Shown here: positions 54,404 to 63,494 of the stretch, one piece after another
Layout: each line of letters opens with the position of its first letter
Numbering within the stretch: position 1 is the stretch's first letter
NCBI GenBank assembly: GCA_000433255.1
Contig: HF998225.1
Coordinates: 1-64,000 of the forward strand
From: Coprobacillus sp. CAG:605
Lineage (GTDB): Bacteria > Bacillota_I > Bacilli_A > RF39 > UBA660
Length of the DNA stretch: 64,000 nt
Direction: 5' to 3'
Notes under the pieces: model-generated
The model's input: only the letters and a program-made list of their open reading frames with translations
Told to the model about the DNA's origin: nothing
Databases searched by the model: none
Translations under genes and position numbers: made by a program

Positions 54404-55414
54404 CTATTTTTCTTTAATTAAAGCTTTTGCTGTCCTTAACATTTGTGCCGTATAGCCCATCTCATTATCATACCAAGCCACAACTTTTACCAAGTTGCCT
54501 GCTTCTGTTTCTAACACATTTGTTGATAATAAATCTACCAAAGCACCACACTTCTTACCTAAAACATCACTTGATACAATTGGATCTTCACATACTCTTA
54601 ATGCTTCACTTTGATTATTTCTTAGTAAGTCATTTAACTCTTCCTTACTTACATCTTTCTCTAACTCTAAAGTTAAATCAACAACTGAACCACATGATAC
54701 CGGTACTCTAAAAGCCATCCCATCCATTTTACCAAGTAAACTTGGAATAACTTTTCCTATTGCACTAGCTGCTCCCGTTGATGCAGGAACGATATTTTGG
54801 GCACAAGCACGCCCCCTACGCGCCATAATTCCCTTACTATGGTGAATATCTAAAGTTGCTTGGTCATTTGTGTATGCATGAACTGTACTCATATATCCTT
54901 TTCTAATTCCAATATTCTTTTCAATAACATTTAATACTGGCGCTAAACAATTCGTAGTACAAGATGCTGCTGAAATAACTTCCTCACTACCATCTAAACT
55001 ACTATCATTAACACCATAGACAATTGTCTTCATATCGCCCTTACCTGGAGCTGAAATTACTACATGATGAGCTCCTGCCTCAATATGTTTATAAGCATCT
55101 TCATACTTCGTAAATCTCCCGCTGCATTCTAATACCACATCAATATTTAACTTTTCCCATGGTAACTTACTAGGGTCAGCTTCACTTAATACCTTAACTC
55201 TCTTTTTACCAGCAATAACTATATTATCATTATCAAAACTAATCTCATCTTCATGAAAACTACGATGATTAGTATCATACTTTAATAAATACGCTAATTC
55301 CTCCGCATTCGATAAATCATTAACGGCCACAATATCAAAATCACGACCCGTAATCATCTCTCTAAACGCTATTCTTCCAATTCTCCCAAAACCATTAATT
55401 GCTACTCTTATCAT
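54404..55414 (-). CDS. gap: Glyceraldehyde-3-phosphate dehydrogenase, type I
   Basis: Seen: 336 residues. NGFGRIGR NAD-binding loop, catalytic Cys in S-C-T-T-N-C, and the 'STGAASAIGKV' and 'WYDNEMGYT' motifs. Known: oxidises glyceraldehyde 3-phosphate. Full length. It follows the nucleoside-kinase gene by about 18 bases, so they may be one transcript. Confidence 0.97.
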   Translation of the reverse strand: MIRVAINGFGRIGRIAFREMITGRDFDIVAVNDLSNAEELAYLLKYDTNHRSFHEDEISFDNDNIVIAGKKRVKVLSEADPSKLPWEKLNIDVVLECSGRFTKYEDAYKHIEAGAHHVVISAPGKGDMKTIVYGVNDSSLDGSEEVISAASCTTNCLAPVLNVIEKNIGIRKGYMSTVHAYTNDQATLDIHHSKGIMARRGRACAQNIVPASTGAASAIGKVIPSLLGKMDGMAFRVPVSCGSVVDLTLELEKDVSKEELNDLLRNNQSEALRVCEDPIVSSDVLGKKCGALVDLLSTNVLETEAGNLVKVVAWYDNEMGYTAQMLRTAKALIKEK

Positions 55415-55432
55415 TTATCTCATCCTTTTCTC

Positions 55433-57094
55433 TTACTTTTCAAAATATGAACCACCAATAAACTCCCTTAAAACCGAACTATCACTAATATACTCACTAG
55501 ATATTGGAAAATAACTCTTTAAAAAACTTATCAATCTTCTTGCTTCTTCATAATAAACCGAAGTATTATCAACCGAATATAATATTGGCTCCGCAAACAC
55601 TTTTAATACTCCTAGTTCATACACCAGCGACGTATTAACTACCATATCCGCCTGATGAACATAAGGAAAAATATACTTTTCCTCACCTCTTCTAACACTC
55701 TGCCAACTATCTATCGTCTTTGAAACATCATACCCTCTAGTCCTATTATCTCTAATCATTCTTCTAATAAGTCTTAAATCCGTTGTCGATATATAATTAT
55801 GTCTATCAATATTAAGTGGCATAAACGGACTTAAATATACTAAGAACTTCTCCTCATCTGGTATACCAGGTGTTAACTCTCTATTCAAACAATGCAAACC
55901 TTCCATTAAAATAACCGCATCACTCTCTAATTTAACCGGATACTCATAATACTCTCTCTTACCAGTTATAAAATTAAACCTTGGAAGTCTTACTTCTTCG
56001 CCATCACCTAAAGCCTTCAAATCATGATTTAAACTCTCTAAATCAATTGCTTCCATACATTCAAAATTATAACTACCATCTTCATTCTTTGGTGTATCAC
56101 ATCTGTTTTTAAAATAATCGTCTACCGAGATTAACAACGTTTTAATTCCTTGAGCTTCTAAATCCAAAGCAATTTTCTTAGTCGTCGTCGTCTTTCCACT
56201 ACTAGAAGGACCAGCAACCATAATATACTTCTTACCAAGTTCTAAAGTTCTCCTCGTAATCTCATGAATCTTACTATCAAAATTAACTTCACTCATTCTA
56301 ATAAGTTCTTTAATCTCACTACTACTTACTTTCTTATTAACTTGATAAACATAAGGAATACCTAAACGTTCTAACCATTTCTTTTCATTTTTAAAACATT
56401 CTATTATCTTTCCATAATGCACATACTCAGGGACTTCATTCTTACTCCTAGGATTAGGAAACATTAAAACAATTTCATTATCATTTAAATATACTAAATC
56501 ATACTTTGATAAACATCTTGTTGAATAAGGCATCTCTCCATAATAATAATTAATATAATTTTCTAACTTATATAAAAGTACTACCTGATTAGTTATATTA
56601 TGAATATTCCATGATTTTTCAATCTCACCCATTTTATAAAAATAATTATAAGCTTCTTTACTATCAACATTCAGCTTTCTAAAAGGCAAGTCTTCTAAAA
56701 TTATCTTACTCATTTGCTCTCTTACTCTTTTAACATCATCCAAAGTAAATGCCCTATCGCCTACAACACTAGCGTGTATCCCTCTCATAATCGAATGATT
56801 AAAAACCACTTCAAATTCGTCTTTATATATATCTTTAAGTGCGGCTTCTAACACAAACTTCAACCCGGCTTGATACATCTTATACCCTGCTAAATCATTA
56901 ACGTCAAAGAAATTAATTGTTGTATCTCTTTTTAGACTAGTATTAAAATCCATGATTTCATTATTAATCTTGACCCCAATTATTTTATTTCTAATATTTT
57001 CTGGTAAAAGGCCTATAATATCAATTATCTTCGTATTAACGGCTACTTCTAATTGTTTACCATTATTTATCGTAATTGTTAATTTATCTTTCAT
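55433..57094 (-). CDS. TGS-domain nucleoside kinase (uridine-kinase-like)
   Basis: Seen: 553 residues from ATG 57094; ATG 57103 is only one base after AAGGGG. Residues 1-65 resemble a TGS domain, the next ~200 a threonyl-tRNA-synthetase-like second domain (with 'HSIMRGIHASVVG'), and the C-terminal half a P-loop kinase: 'GPSSSGKTTTTK' near 290, VDDYF, and a later 'RRMIRDNRTRGYD'. Known: this TGS/kinase fusion is a common Bacillota nucleoside kinase, substrate usually uridine or another nucleoside. No tRNA-synthetase core is present. Confidence 0.88.
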   Translation of the reverse strand: MKDKLTITINNGKQLEVAVNTKIIDIIGLLPENIRNKIIGVKINNEIMDFNTSLKRDTTINFFDVNDLAGYKMYQAGLKFVLEAALKDIYKDEFEVVFNHSIMRGIHASVVGDRAFTLDDVKRVREQMSKIILEDLPFRKLNVDSKEAYNYFYKMGEIEKSWNIHNITNQVVLLYKLENYINYYYGEMPYSTRCLSKYDLVYLNDNEIVLMFPNPRSKNEVPEYVHYGKIIECFKNEKKWLERLGIPYVYQVNKKVSSSEIKELIRMSEVNFDSKIHEITRRTLELGKKYIMVAGPSSSGKTTTTKKIALDLEAQGIKTLLISVDDYFKNRCDTPKNEDGSYNFECMEAIDLESLNHDLKALGDGEEVRLPRFNFITGKREYYEYPVKLESDAVILMEGLHCLNRELTPGIPDEEKFLVYLSPFMPLNIDRHNYISTTDLRLIRRMIRDNRTRGYDVSKTIDSWQSVRRGEEKYIFPYVHQADMVVNTSLVYELGVLKVFAEPILYSVDNTSVYYEEARRLISFLKSYFPISSEYISDSSVLREFIGGSYFEK

Positions 57095-57224
57095 TCTTAA
57101 CATGCCCCTTATCTTAAATAAATTATATCAAAAATCATTTACTATGTCATTATCTACTTTAATTAGACATTCTTTTTATGTATATATTTAATTTTTGCAT
57201 CTACAATAATATTAGGTGAAACAT

Positions 57225-57794
57225 ATGAATATTATTCCAACAGTTATTGAAAAAAGTTTTAATAAGGAAGTTGCTTTTGATTTATATTCTCGTCTTTTAA
57301 AAGACCGCATTATTTTTGTTAGTGGTGAAATAACCGATGAATCTGCCAACATTATTGTCAGTGAGCTATTATATCTAGATTCCTTAAGTCATGATGAGAT
57401 TAATCTTTACATCAATTCTCCAGGTGGTTCTATAAGTGCTGGCATGGCTATTTTTGATACTATGAACTTTATTGAAAGTGATGTTCGTACTACAGTCATT
57501 GGTATGGCCGCATCAATGGCTGCTATTCTAGCCAGCAACGGCACTAAAGGTAAGCGTTGTATCTTAGAAAATAGTGAGGTTATGATTCACCAACCCTTAG
57601 GTGGTGTCCAAGGTCAAGCTACTGAAATTAATATCGTAGCTAACCGTATCCTAAAACTTCGTCAAAAACTAAACAAAATTCTTGCTAAAAATACTGGCCA
57701 AAAACTATCTAAAATTGAAATTGATACCGAACGAGATACCTACCTATCTAGTATCGAAGCCAAAAAATATGGTCTTATAGACATCATTCTATAA
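57225..57794 (+). CDS. clpP: ATP-dependent Clp protease proteolytic subunit
   Basis: Seen: 189 residues from ATG 57225 (a GTG at 57216 is inside AGGTGA). Catalytic Ser in GMAASMAA, His in HQPLGG, Asp in the later RDTYLSS region. [14 protein letters not shown] marks the substrate loop. Known: forms the tetradecameric barrel of ClpXP/ClpCP. Single gene on the plus strand. Confidence 0.97.
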   Translation: MNIIPTVIEKSFNKEVAFDLYSRLLKDRIIFVSGEITDESANIIVSELLYLDSLSHDEINLYINSPGGSISAGMAIFDTMNFIESDVRTTVIGMAASMAAILASNGTKGKRCILENSEVMIHQPLGGVQGQATEINIVANRILKLRQKLNKILAKNTGQKLSKIEIDTERDTYLSSIEAKKYGLIDIIL

Positions 57795-57806
57795 GACCTT
57801 TTATTT
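57771..57806. terminator. Bidirectional terminator between clpP and the 57801 gene
   Basis: A perfect 10-bp stem (57771-57780 with 57789-57798) overlaps the clpP stop and is T-rich on the plus side, with an A-rich left flank that gives T on the minus side. Confidence 0.85.
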
Positions 57807-58103
57807 ACTTGCTAATTTTTCTAAAGCTAAATGCATCATACTCATATCCACAACCACAACTGGGCACAAAGCATCTTTAATTATCTTAATATCTTCACTA
57901 TCATTATTCTTACATAAATTAGCCAAAACAATCTTAATTTTATCAATTAAATCATTATTTTTAATATCCTCAACATAAACATCATTATCCCTTAAACAAG
58001 CATCCATATCAAAATGAAAAGCATTACTTAAGAAATTCAAAAAACTTTGCATTAACAAATCATAAGTCTTTCTAGTTTCATTAAGCTTACTATCAACACT
58101 CAT
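57801..58103 (-). CDS. Small helical protein of unknown function
   Basis: Seen: about 100 residues from ATG 58103, which follows AAGG. The frame is also open to a TTG at 58151 with no ribosome site, and a promoter reads into 58103, so the shorter form is preferred. All-helical, two Cys in the middle, no membrane segment. Convergent with clpP, sharing its hairpin. No family recognised. Confidence 0.5.
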   Translation of the reverse strand: MSVDSKLNETRKTYDLLMQSFLNFLSNAFHFDMDACLRDNDVYVEDIKNNDLIDKIKIVLANLCKNNDSEDIKIIKDALCPVVVVDMSMMHLALEKLASK

Positions 58104-58123
58104 ATTACCTTGTCTTAATAAAT

Positions 58124-58151
58124 CTATATAACTATTGTATAATTTTTGCAA
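58124..58151 (-). promoter_or_regulatory. Putative promoter of the 58103 gene
   Basis: TTGCAA (58146-58151), 16 bases, TATAGA (58124-58129). It supports ATG 58103 over the upstream TTG. Confidence 0.4.
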
Positions 58152-58272
58152 TTTATCTATTTTTTCAAAGTATAATACTAAAGACTTTTAATTTTCTATA
58201 TTTTTATCTTCCATAAACTAACACTCTTCCTACTATCATTACTATAGTATCATGAACTTAAATAATTTGTCA

Positions 58273-58303
58273 TAAAAAAATGTCAACTTTATTTTAATTG
58301 ACA
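58273..58303 (-). terminator. Terminator of the 58313 gene
   Basis: A stem TGTCAA/TTGACA (58281-58286 with 58298-58303), 11-base loop, seven T on the minus strand. Confidence 0.75.
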
Positions 58304-58312
58304 CTTTCTATA

Positions 58313-58537
58313 CTATCTTCTTGAATGACTTTGTTCAGTTTCTGGGGTTATATTATAGCGATTCATTTGTACTATATCTTCTTTTAATTCTTCTAACGAT
58401 TTTTTATCCTTAGCTTTATAATACATTGAAGCTAAATCTTGACTCTCATGTCCAGTAACTTCCCCAGCCGAAATAAATTGGTCTTTTAAAATTTCGTCAT
58501 TCATTTCTGATTTCATATTAAAATATTCTTCGTCCAT
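58313..58537 (-). CDS. Small acidic protein of unknown function
   Basis: Seen: 74 residues, acidic, helical, ending in S-H-S-R-R. AGGAGGC precedes the ATG and a terminator follows, so it is an expressed gene. No membrane segment and no family recognised. It sits just downstream of whiA on the same strand. Confidence 0.6.
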   Translation of the reverse strand: MDEEYFNMKSEMNDEILKDQFISAGEVTGHESQDLASMYYKAKDKKSLEELKEDIVQMNRYNITPETEQSHSRR

Positions 58538-58601
58538 AATAGCCTCCTACACCCTTATATTACCACATATCACTAAAAATATTCTAAAATCATCTAGTAC
58601 T

Positions 58602-59543
58602 TTACACTTCCTTTTGGCTTTCTTTATCATGATTTTTCTTAACTAATTCTTTTATCTTTCTAAAATAATGATTTATTCCTGATTTTCCAACCGGCTTACC
58701 CGTTTCTTGGCTAACTATATCCGCTAGTTCCTGATAAGAAGTCTCCGGATACTTCAAGCGATAACTAATAACCTCTTGAATTCGCTCATCAAGTAAAGGT
58801 ATTAAATCATGACTTTGTAAATACTTAATATCCTCTAATTGTTTTAACCCCGTTTGAATAGTCTTCTCTTGATTAGCAATCTCACAATTATTCAACCTAT
58901 TAACCATATTTTTATGATCTCTATATATCCTTATATCTTCAAAAAAGAACATCGAATTAGTCGCATTAAACATCTTTAATAAATCACTAATCATATCCGC
59001 TGACTTTACATATACCATATAACTAGTCTTTCTCTTCAAAATTTTTGATACCACATTAACTTTCTTCAAAATTCTAACTACATACATAGCTTCCATCTTA
59101 GTATGAATACTAAATTCTAAATGATATCCCGTTGTCTGAGGATTACTTATACTACCTGTTGCTAAAAAAAGTCCCCTTAAAAATGCAATTACTTCCTCCT
59201 CACTATCTAAGAAAAATTCTTCCGGTAACACCTTTCTCTTATTTTTATATATATTTAATTTTTCTAAAATACCATCTACATTTTCTTTAATACTTAACAT
59301 ATAAATTTGTTTTACTCTAAATCTTTTTTGAACGCGAACCATTATATTCGGTTTAACATTAAATAAAGTTTTTAATAATTTATATATTCTTCTTGCCACC
59401 GAAGCATTTTCCATTGTTAATAATATCTCGTCTTTGCTTATCGTTCCGTCAAATCTAATAAATGCTGATAACTCGGTTAAAGCATCAATACTATTAGGTT
59501 CAATTTTAGATATTTCATCTTTAACTTGCATAGTAAAAGTCAT
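58602..59543 (-). CDS. whiA: DNA-binding protein WhiA
   Basis: Seen: 313 residues from ATG 59543 (the GTG at 59552 is part of AAGGTGA). The N-terminal two-thirds have the LAGLIDADG-like fold (AFLRGLFLATGSISNP), the rest a helix-turn-helix ('SYQELADIVSQ ... VGKSGINHYFRKI'). Known: WhiA affects cell division and chromosome segregation in Gram-positives, and in Streptomyces it controls sporulation. It is not with rapZ/yvcK here. Confidence 0.95.
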   Translation of the reverse strand: MTFTMQVKDEISKIEPNSIDALTELSAFIRFDGTISKDEILLTMENASVARRIYKLLKTLFNVKPNIMVRVQKRFRVKQIYMLSIKENVDGILEKLNIYKNKRKVLPEEFFLDSEEEVIAFLRGLFLATGSISNPQTTGYHLEFSIHTKMEAMYVVRILKKVNVVSKILKRKTSYMVYVKSADMISDLLKMFNATNSMFFFEDIRIYRDHKNMVNRLNNCEIANQEKTIQTGLKQLEDIKYLQSHDLIPLLDERIQEVISYRLKYPETSYQELADIVSQETGKPVGKSGINHYFRKIKELVKKNHDKESQKEV

Positions 59544-59595
59544 AAAAATCACCTTTTATAAGGATACCAAACTTTTGCCCATTTTTCTACCCCAA

Positions 59596-59619
59596 GAAAA
59601 AAGAATAGTCTAGCTATTC
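59596..59619 (-). terminator. Terminator of the 60429 gene, overlapping its stop
   Basis: A 6-bp stem GAATAG/CTATTC (59603-59608 with 59614-59619), then six T on the minus strand. Confidence 0.8.
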
Positions 59620-60429
59620 CTCTACCGGTTCCGTTGAATACCAATAATAGTTACCATTATAGTCTTCTTTAAATACTGACTTATACTTTCTTGCATGTTT
59701 TTTATATTCATTAAGTGGTAAGTTATTTAAATATGTTTCTATATCATCAGTATCTATTGTAACTGAATCATCAAGTATAAAATCATAAGTATATATCATT
59801 ATTGTATCATCACTCTTCGAAGCACTGGCAAATCTCATATTACCACCGCCAAAAATATAACCACCATCCATAGCAATACATAATAAATCATTATTTCTTA
59901 CAAAACATGTATTAATATCAAATGGATCTTCTTTAAGCTCTAAAGTTTTATCCAATTCAAATACTCTTTTATACATAATATTAAGACTATCATAATTAAT
60001 ATCATAAATATAATGTGTTGGATAATCAGCATACTCTGCTTCTAAAAACTTATCAATAGATGAATACATATTAACATCTTTCTTATTCGCATCATTAAGT
60101 GCAGAATAAGTTGCATTGGTAACTTCATCAGGATTTAACTGTTGCCATACTAAAGCATTCTTAAATTCATTATCTAAATCTTTAAATAACACTTTACTAT
60201 TCTTAAAAAATTGATTAGGTATTCTATTATCTCCAAAAGTTGCCAATATATTATATAAAGGCTCAACCTCATCTTCAGTAAGTTCTCTACTAGGCTTATC
60301 ATCCACTACAATATCATCACATTTAGGTTTCTCATTTAAAACCACGACATACCGATAAGATAAATATCCCATAGCGCCAGCTAATAAAACAATAACCCCA
60401 ATTAAAACTTTATTTACTTTACTCTTCAT
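59614..60429 (-). CDS. Membrane-anchored outer protein of unknown function
   Basis: Seen: 271 residues from ATG 60429; the frame is open 47 codons further up, but that part has no ribosome site and an odd Cys-rich composition, while the chosen ATG follows GGG. A membrane segment (8-28), then an acidic outer domain of about 240 residues with three Cys. No family recognised. It sits between whiA and the pcsB-like gene with terminators on both sides, so it is expressed alone. Confidence 0.6.
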   Translation of the reverse strand: MKSKVNKVLIGVIVLLAGAMGYLSYRYVVVLNEKPKCDDIVVDDKPSRELTEDEVEPLYNILATFGDNRIPNQFFKNSKVLFKDLDNEFKNALVWQQLNPDEVTNATYSALNDANKKDVNMYSSIDKFLEAEYADYPTHYIYDINYDSLNIMYKRVFELDKTLELKEDPFDINTCFVRNNDLLCIAMDGGYIFGGGNMRFASASKSDDTIMIYTYDFILDDSVTIDTDDIETYLNNLPLNEYKKHARKYKSVFKEDYNGNYYWYSTEPVEE

Positions 60430-60577
60430 ACAACACCCTTTATCCTTATATATATAATAACATACTTTAACAACATTCAAAAGAAAAATCTCCATACAAG
60501 GAACACAACACGAAAAAAGCGTTACCAAGTCCCTATTTATAAGGCTTAACAGGATTTTACTGCAAAACAAAGATTAC

Positions 60578-60607
60578 TAAAAAAAATATGATATTTCTAC
60601 CATATTT
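60578..60607 (-). terminator. Terminator of the ftsE-ftsX-pcsB operon
   Basis: A 10-bp stem with one wobble (60584-60593 with 60598-60607), GAAA loop on the minus strand, then eight T. It overlaps the end of the hydrolase gene. Confidence 0.9.
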
Positions 60608-61830
60608 TATAAACTACGATTATACCACATAACTCCCTTAGCCGGATAACCATTTGGTTTTATCGCCTTAGCATTCAATAAACTAAATGCTTGATAATCT
60701 ACCATATAATAGCCACGTGATATTTGATAATGTAAATGAGGCCCCGTTGAACATCTATCCCAACTCCAAGTTTGAGGTCCACCCCCAACAGTGCCAATTT
60801 GAGTAGTTATATTAACTTGTTGTCCAGTTTTAACATTATAAGATAATAAATGTCCATAAGTTAGCGTATATCTCTTACCACCAACCATAACATGGATATA
60901 AACAATATTACCACCACAAGACTTTTTACCATTTCTCCTAGTAACAGCCTTACCATCAACTACACCAGCAACCACCCCATTAGCAGTCGCATATACTGGC
61001 GTACCTTCCGTATTACCACCAATATCAATACCATAGTGAACATCACTAGAACGCGCCCCAAATGGTGAATTAATTCTTCCCTTAGTCGTTGGTTTTACCC
61101 AACCATTAGAAGAGTTAATATCTAAGCAAGTTGACACTGGCTGAGTCTCTGTTGGACATATCTTCTTATAAAAGTTAATCAACGTTTGCATATTTTCTAT
61201 CTTTGATTCTGCATCTTCTTGAATATCATTAATCTCATTTAAATGATCCCCCAAAGTTTCAATCGCTTCACTAGATTTCTTTATCGCCACATCTAACTCT
61301 ACATTCTTATTAGCTAAATCAACTTTTAATTGCTCATTCTCTTTAATCAAATTATCTAACTCCACAACCTTATTATTATAGTAATCAGTTATTTGATTTA
61401 CTGCTTGAACTCGCATAATTAAATCAGTTGTTGTCGAAGCCCCAATAATATATTCCATATAAGCATTCTGATTATTAGACATTTGATAATACTTTAGCAA
61501 AGTCTCCATTTCACTCTTCGAGCGTTCAATCCGATCATTAGAATCAGTAATCTTTTCTTCGGCTTCGGCAACCTCACCAACGATCTTATCTTTCTCTTGG
61601 TTAGCACTAACTATATTACTTTTATTTTGATTAATCTCACTTTGCGTTTGTTTTTTTTCTTTAATCGCACTTTCTTGTTGAGCCTTAAACTTAGCCAGTT
61701 CCTCACGCATCTGTTTTATCGTCATATTTTGTTCACTAGCGGCATATACCGCAATTGGTTCTAAAAAATATGGTATTAAAAACAAACCACTAAGAATAAT
61801 TCTAAAACTATAATTAATTACTTTTCTCAT
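60607..61830 (-). CDS. PcsB/EnvC-like peptidoglycan hydrolase (coiled coil + M23)
   Basis: Seen: 407 residues. Signal peptide (1-31, cut after VYA), long coiled coil (about 35-225), then an M23 domain: HYGIDIG and HLHYQ, both zinc motifs intact. Known: FtsEX pulls on such coiled-coil hydrolases or their activators (PcsB, EnvC, CwlO) to open the wall. Its start overlaps the end of ftsX (ATGA type), which supports the pairing. Unlike EnvC it may itself be active. Confidence 0.92.
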   Translation of the reverse strand: MRKVINYSFRIILSGLFLIPYFLEPIAVYAASEQNMTIKQMREELAKFKAQQESAIKEKKQTQSEINQNKSNIVSANQEKDKIVGEVAEAEEKITDSNDRIERSKSEMETLLKYYQMSNNQNAYMEYIIGASTTTDLIMRVQAVNQITDYYNNKVVELDNLIKENEQLKVDLANKNVELDVAIKKSSEAIETLGDHLNEINDIQEDAESKIENMQTLINFYKKICPTETQPVSTCLDINSSNGWVKPTTKGRINSPFGARSSDVHYGIDIGGNTEGTPVYATANGVVAGVVDGKAVTRRNGKKSCGGNIVYIHVMVGGKRYTLTYGHLLSYNVKTGQQVNITTQIGTVGGGPQTWSWDRCSTGPHLHYQISRGYYMVDYQAFSLLNAKAIKPNGYPAKGVMWYNRSL

Positions 61831-62720
61831 ATTTTTAAATACTTTCTAACAGCGCGTCCACTACCAAACATACCAACAATACCACCAAGTATTGCTAGTA
61901 CTCCTGATATATACCATACAAGACTCATCGGTTTAATAAGCTCAATCAAATGAGAAAATAAATATCCATCAAAATGATCATAAAACAAAATATAACCATA
62001 AATTGTAACTATTATTGGAATAACAGAACCAATAAGCCCTAGAAAGAAGCCTTCAATAATAAATGGTTGCTTAATAACAAAATTACTAGTGCCAACTAAA
62101 CGCATAATTTCAATTTCACTTTTTCTTGAAAATATCGTTAATTTAATCGTATTACTAATTAAGAATGCCGTTACTAAAATTAACGCTAATACCACAACAA
62201 CTGTTGCTTTCTTAACAATATCAAATATAGCAATCATTTTATCAACAGTCTCTTCACCATACTGAGCACTCTTAACCCCGTCATAATTTCTAATAATACT
62301 AGCTACATACGAAATACTATTGATATCTTTAACTTTAACAATAACCGAATCAAGTAATGGATTATCTTCTAAATAACTTAATGTTGCATCAAGTTCACTT
62401 GAATAACTTTGTATTTCCTTCTTCCATTCTTCTTTTGTTTTCAAAGTAGCTTTTTCTACTCCGTCAAGACCAGATATATTACTATATATTTCATTTTCCG
62501 TCTCTGTACTTACATCTTCATTCAAATAAACAACTATTGATAATTCATCTTCTAACGTTTTCGTAAAATTATTAACATTAGCGGTTATAACCATCGATAG
62601 AGCCACTAAAATCAAAGTGATCGTAATACAAGTTATAGCGGCCAAGGAAAGACTAAAATTTCTAACAACACTTCTAAATGCATCGCGTACATTTCTTACA
62701 AAAATTCTAATTATTTTCAT
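61827..62720 (-). CDS. ftsX: Cell-division ABC transporter permease FtsX
   Basis: Seen: 297 residues, four membrane segments, outer loop between the first two (about 45-165) with 'VVYLNEDVSTETENEIYSNI'. Known: works with FtsE and an M23 coiled-coil partner to control wall hydrolysis. Overlaps ftsE by 14 bases. Confidence 0.95.
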   Translation of the reverse strand: MKIIRIFVRNVRDAFRSVVRNFSLSLAAITCITITLILVALSMVITANVNNFTKTLEDELSIVVYLNEDVSTETENEIYSNISGLDGVEKATLKTKEEWKKEIQSYSSELDATLSYLEDNPLLDSVIVKVKDINSISYVASIIRNYDGVKSAQYGEETVDKMIAIFDIVKKATVVVVLALILVTAFLISNTIKLTIFSRKSEIEIMRLVGTSNFVIKQPFIIEGFFLGLIGSVIPIIVTIYGYILFYDHFDGYLFSHLIELIKPMSLVWYISGVLAILGGIVGMFGSGRAVRKYLKI

Positions 62721-63408
62721 GAACCTTATAACTTCCTTTCTCTACATCGCTAACCTTTACACCATTTTCAATGGTAATAACACGTTTCTTCATCCGGTTA
62801 ACAATATCCTTATCATGAGTTGCCATTACAACTGTAGTGCCTAAATCTTTATTAATGTCATTTATAACGTCCATAATTTCCTTAGAAGTATCGGGATCCA
62901 AATTTCCGGTCGGTTCATCACATATCAATAATTTTGGTTGATTTACTATTGCTCTTGCAATACATACACGCTGCTGCTCTCCACCAGAAAGCTCTCTTGG
63001 AAAAGACCTGGTCTTTTCTTTCAAACCAACTCGTTCTAGCGCCTTTAATACTCGCGGTTTAATCTCACTAGATTTCATACCTATTGCTTCTAACCCAAAG
63101 GCTACATTTTCATATACATTAAGCTTTGGTAACAATTTAAAATCTTGGAATACCACTCCTAATTTTCTTCTTAACTTATATACTTTACCATTTCTTAACT
63201 TAGAAACATTTATCCCCCCAACAAAAACTTCTCCTCTTGTTGGTTTCTCCTCTCGATAAAGCATTTTTATCAAAGTAGATTTCCCTGAAGCAGTCGCTCC
63301 AATAACAAAGACAAATTCGCCTTTCTTAATCTCTAAGTTTAAATCGGCAATGGCTGTAACTCCATTTTTGTACACTTTGGAGCAATTTTTAATTTCAATA
63401 AACTTCAT
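62707..63408 (-). CDS. ftsE: Cell-division ABC transporter ATPase FtsE
   Basis: Seen: 233 residues, Walker A GATASGKST, signature LSGGEQQR, Walker B LLICDEPT, H-loop MATHD. Known: energises FtsX. First gene of the ftsE-ftsX-pcsB operon; AAGGTGG precedes the ATG. Confidence 0.96.
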   Translation of the reverse strand: MKFIEIKNCSKVYKNGVTAIADLNLEIKKGEFVFVIGATASGKSTLIKMLYREEKPTRGEVFVGGINVSKLRNGKVYKLRRKLGVVFQDFKLLPKLNVYENVAFGLEAIGMKSSEIKPRVLKALERVGLKEKTRSFPRELSGGEQQRVCIARAIVNQPKLLICDEPTGNLDPDTSKEIMDVINDINKDLGTTVVMATHDKDIVNRMKKRVITIENGVKVSDVEKGSYKVHENN

Positions 63409-63440
63409 TTAATACCACCTTACCATTATTATCATAACAC

Positions 63441-63483
63441 AAAAAAAAGAAGATTTCATCTCCAATAATAGGAAATTCTTCTT
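63441..63483 (-). terminator. Terminator of the YitT-family gene
   Basis: A long stem with one bulged base: AAGAAGATTTC (63447-63457) with GAAATTCTTCTT (63472-63483), then T on the minus strand. Confidence 0.7.
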
Positions 63484-63494
63484 CTTTACGTTGA

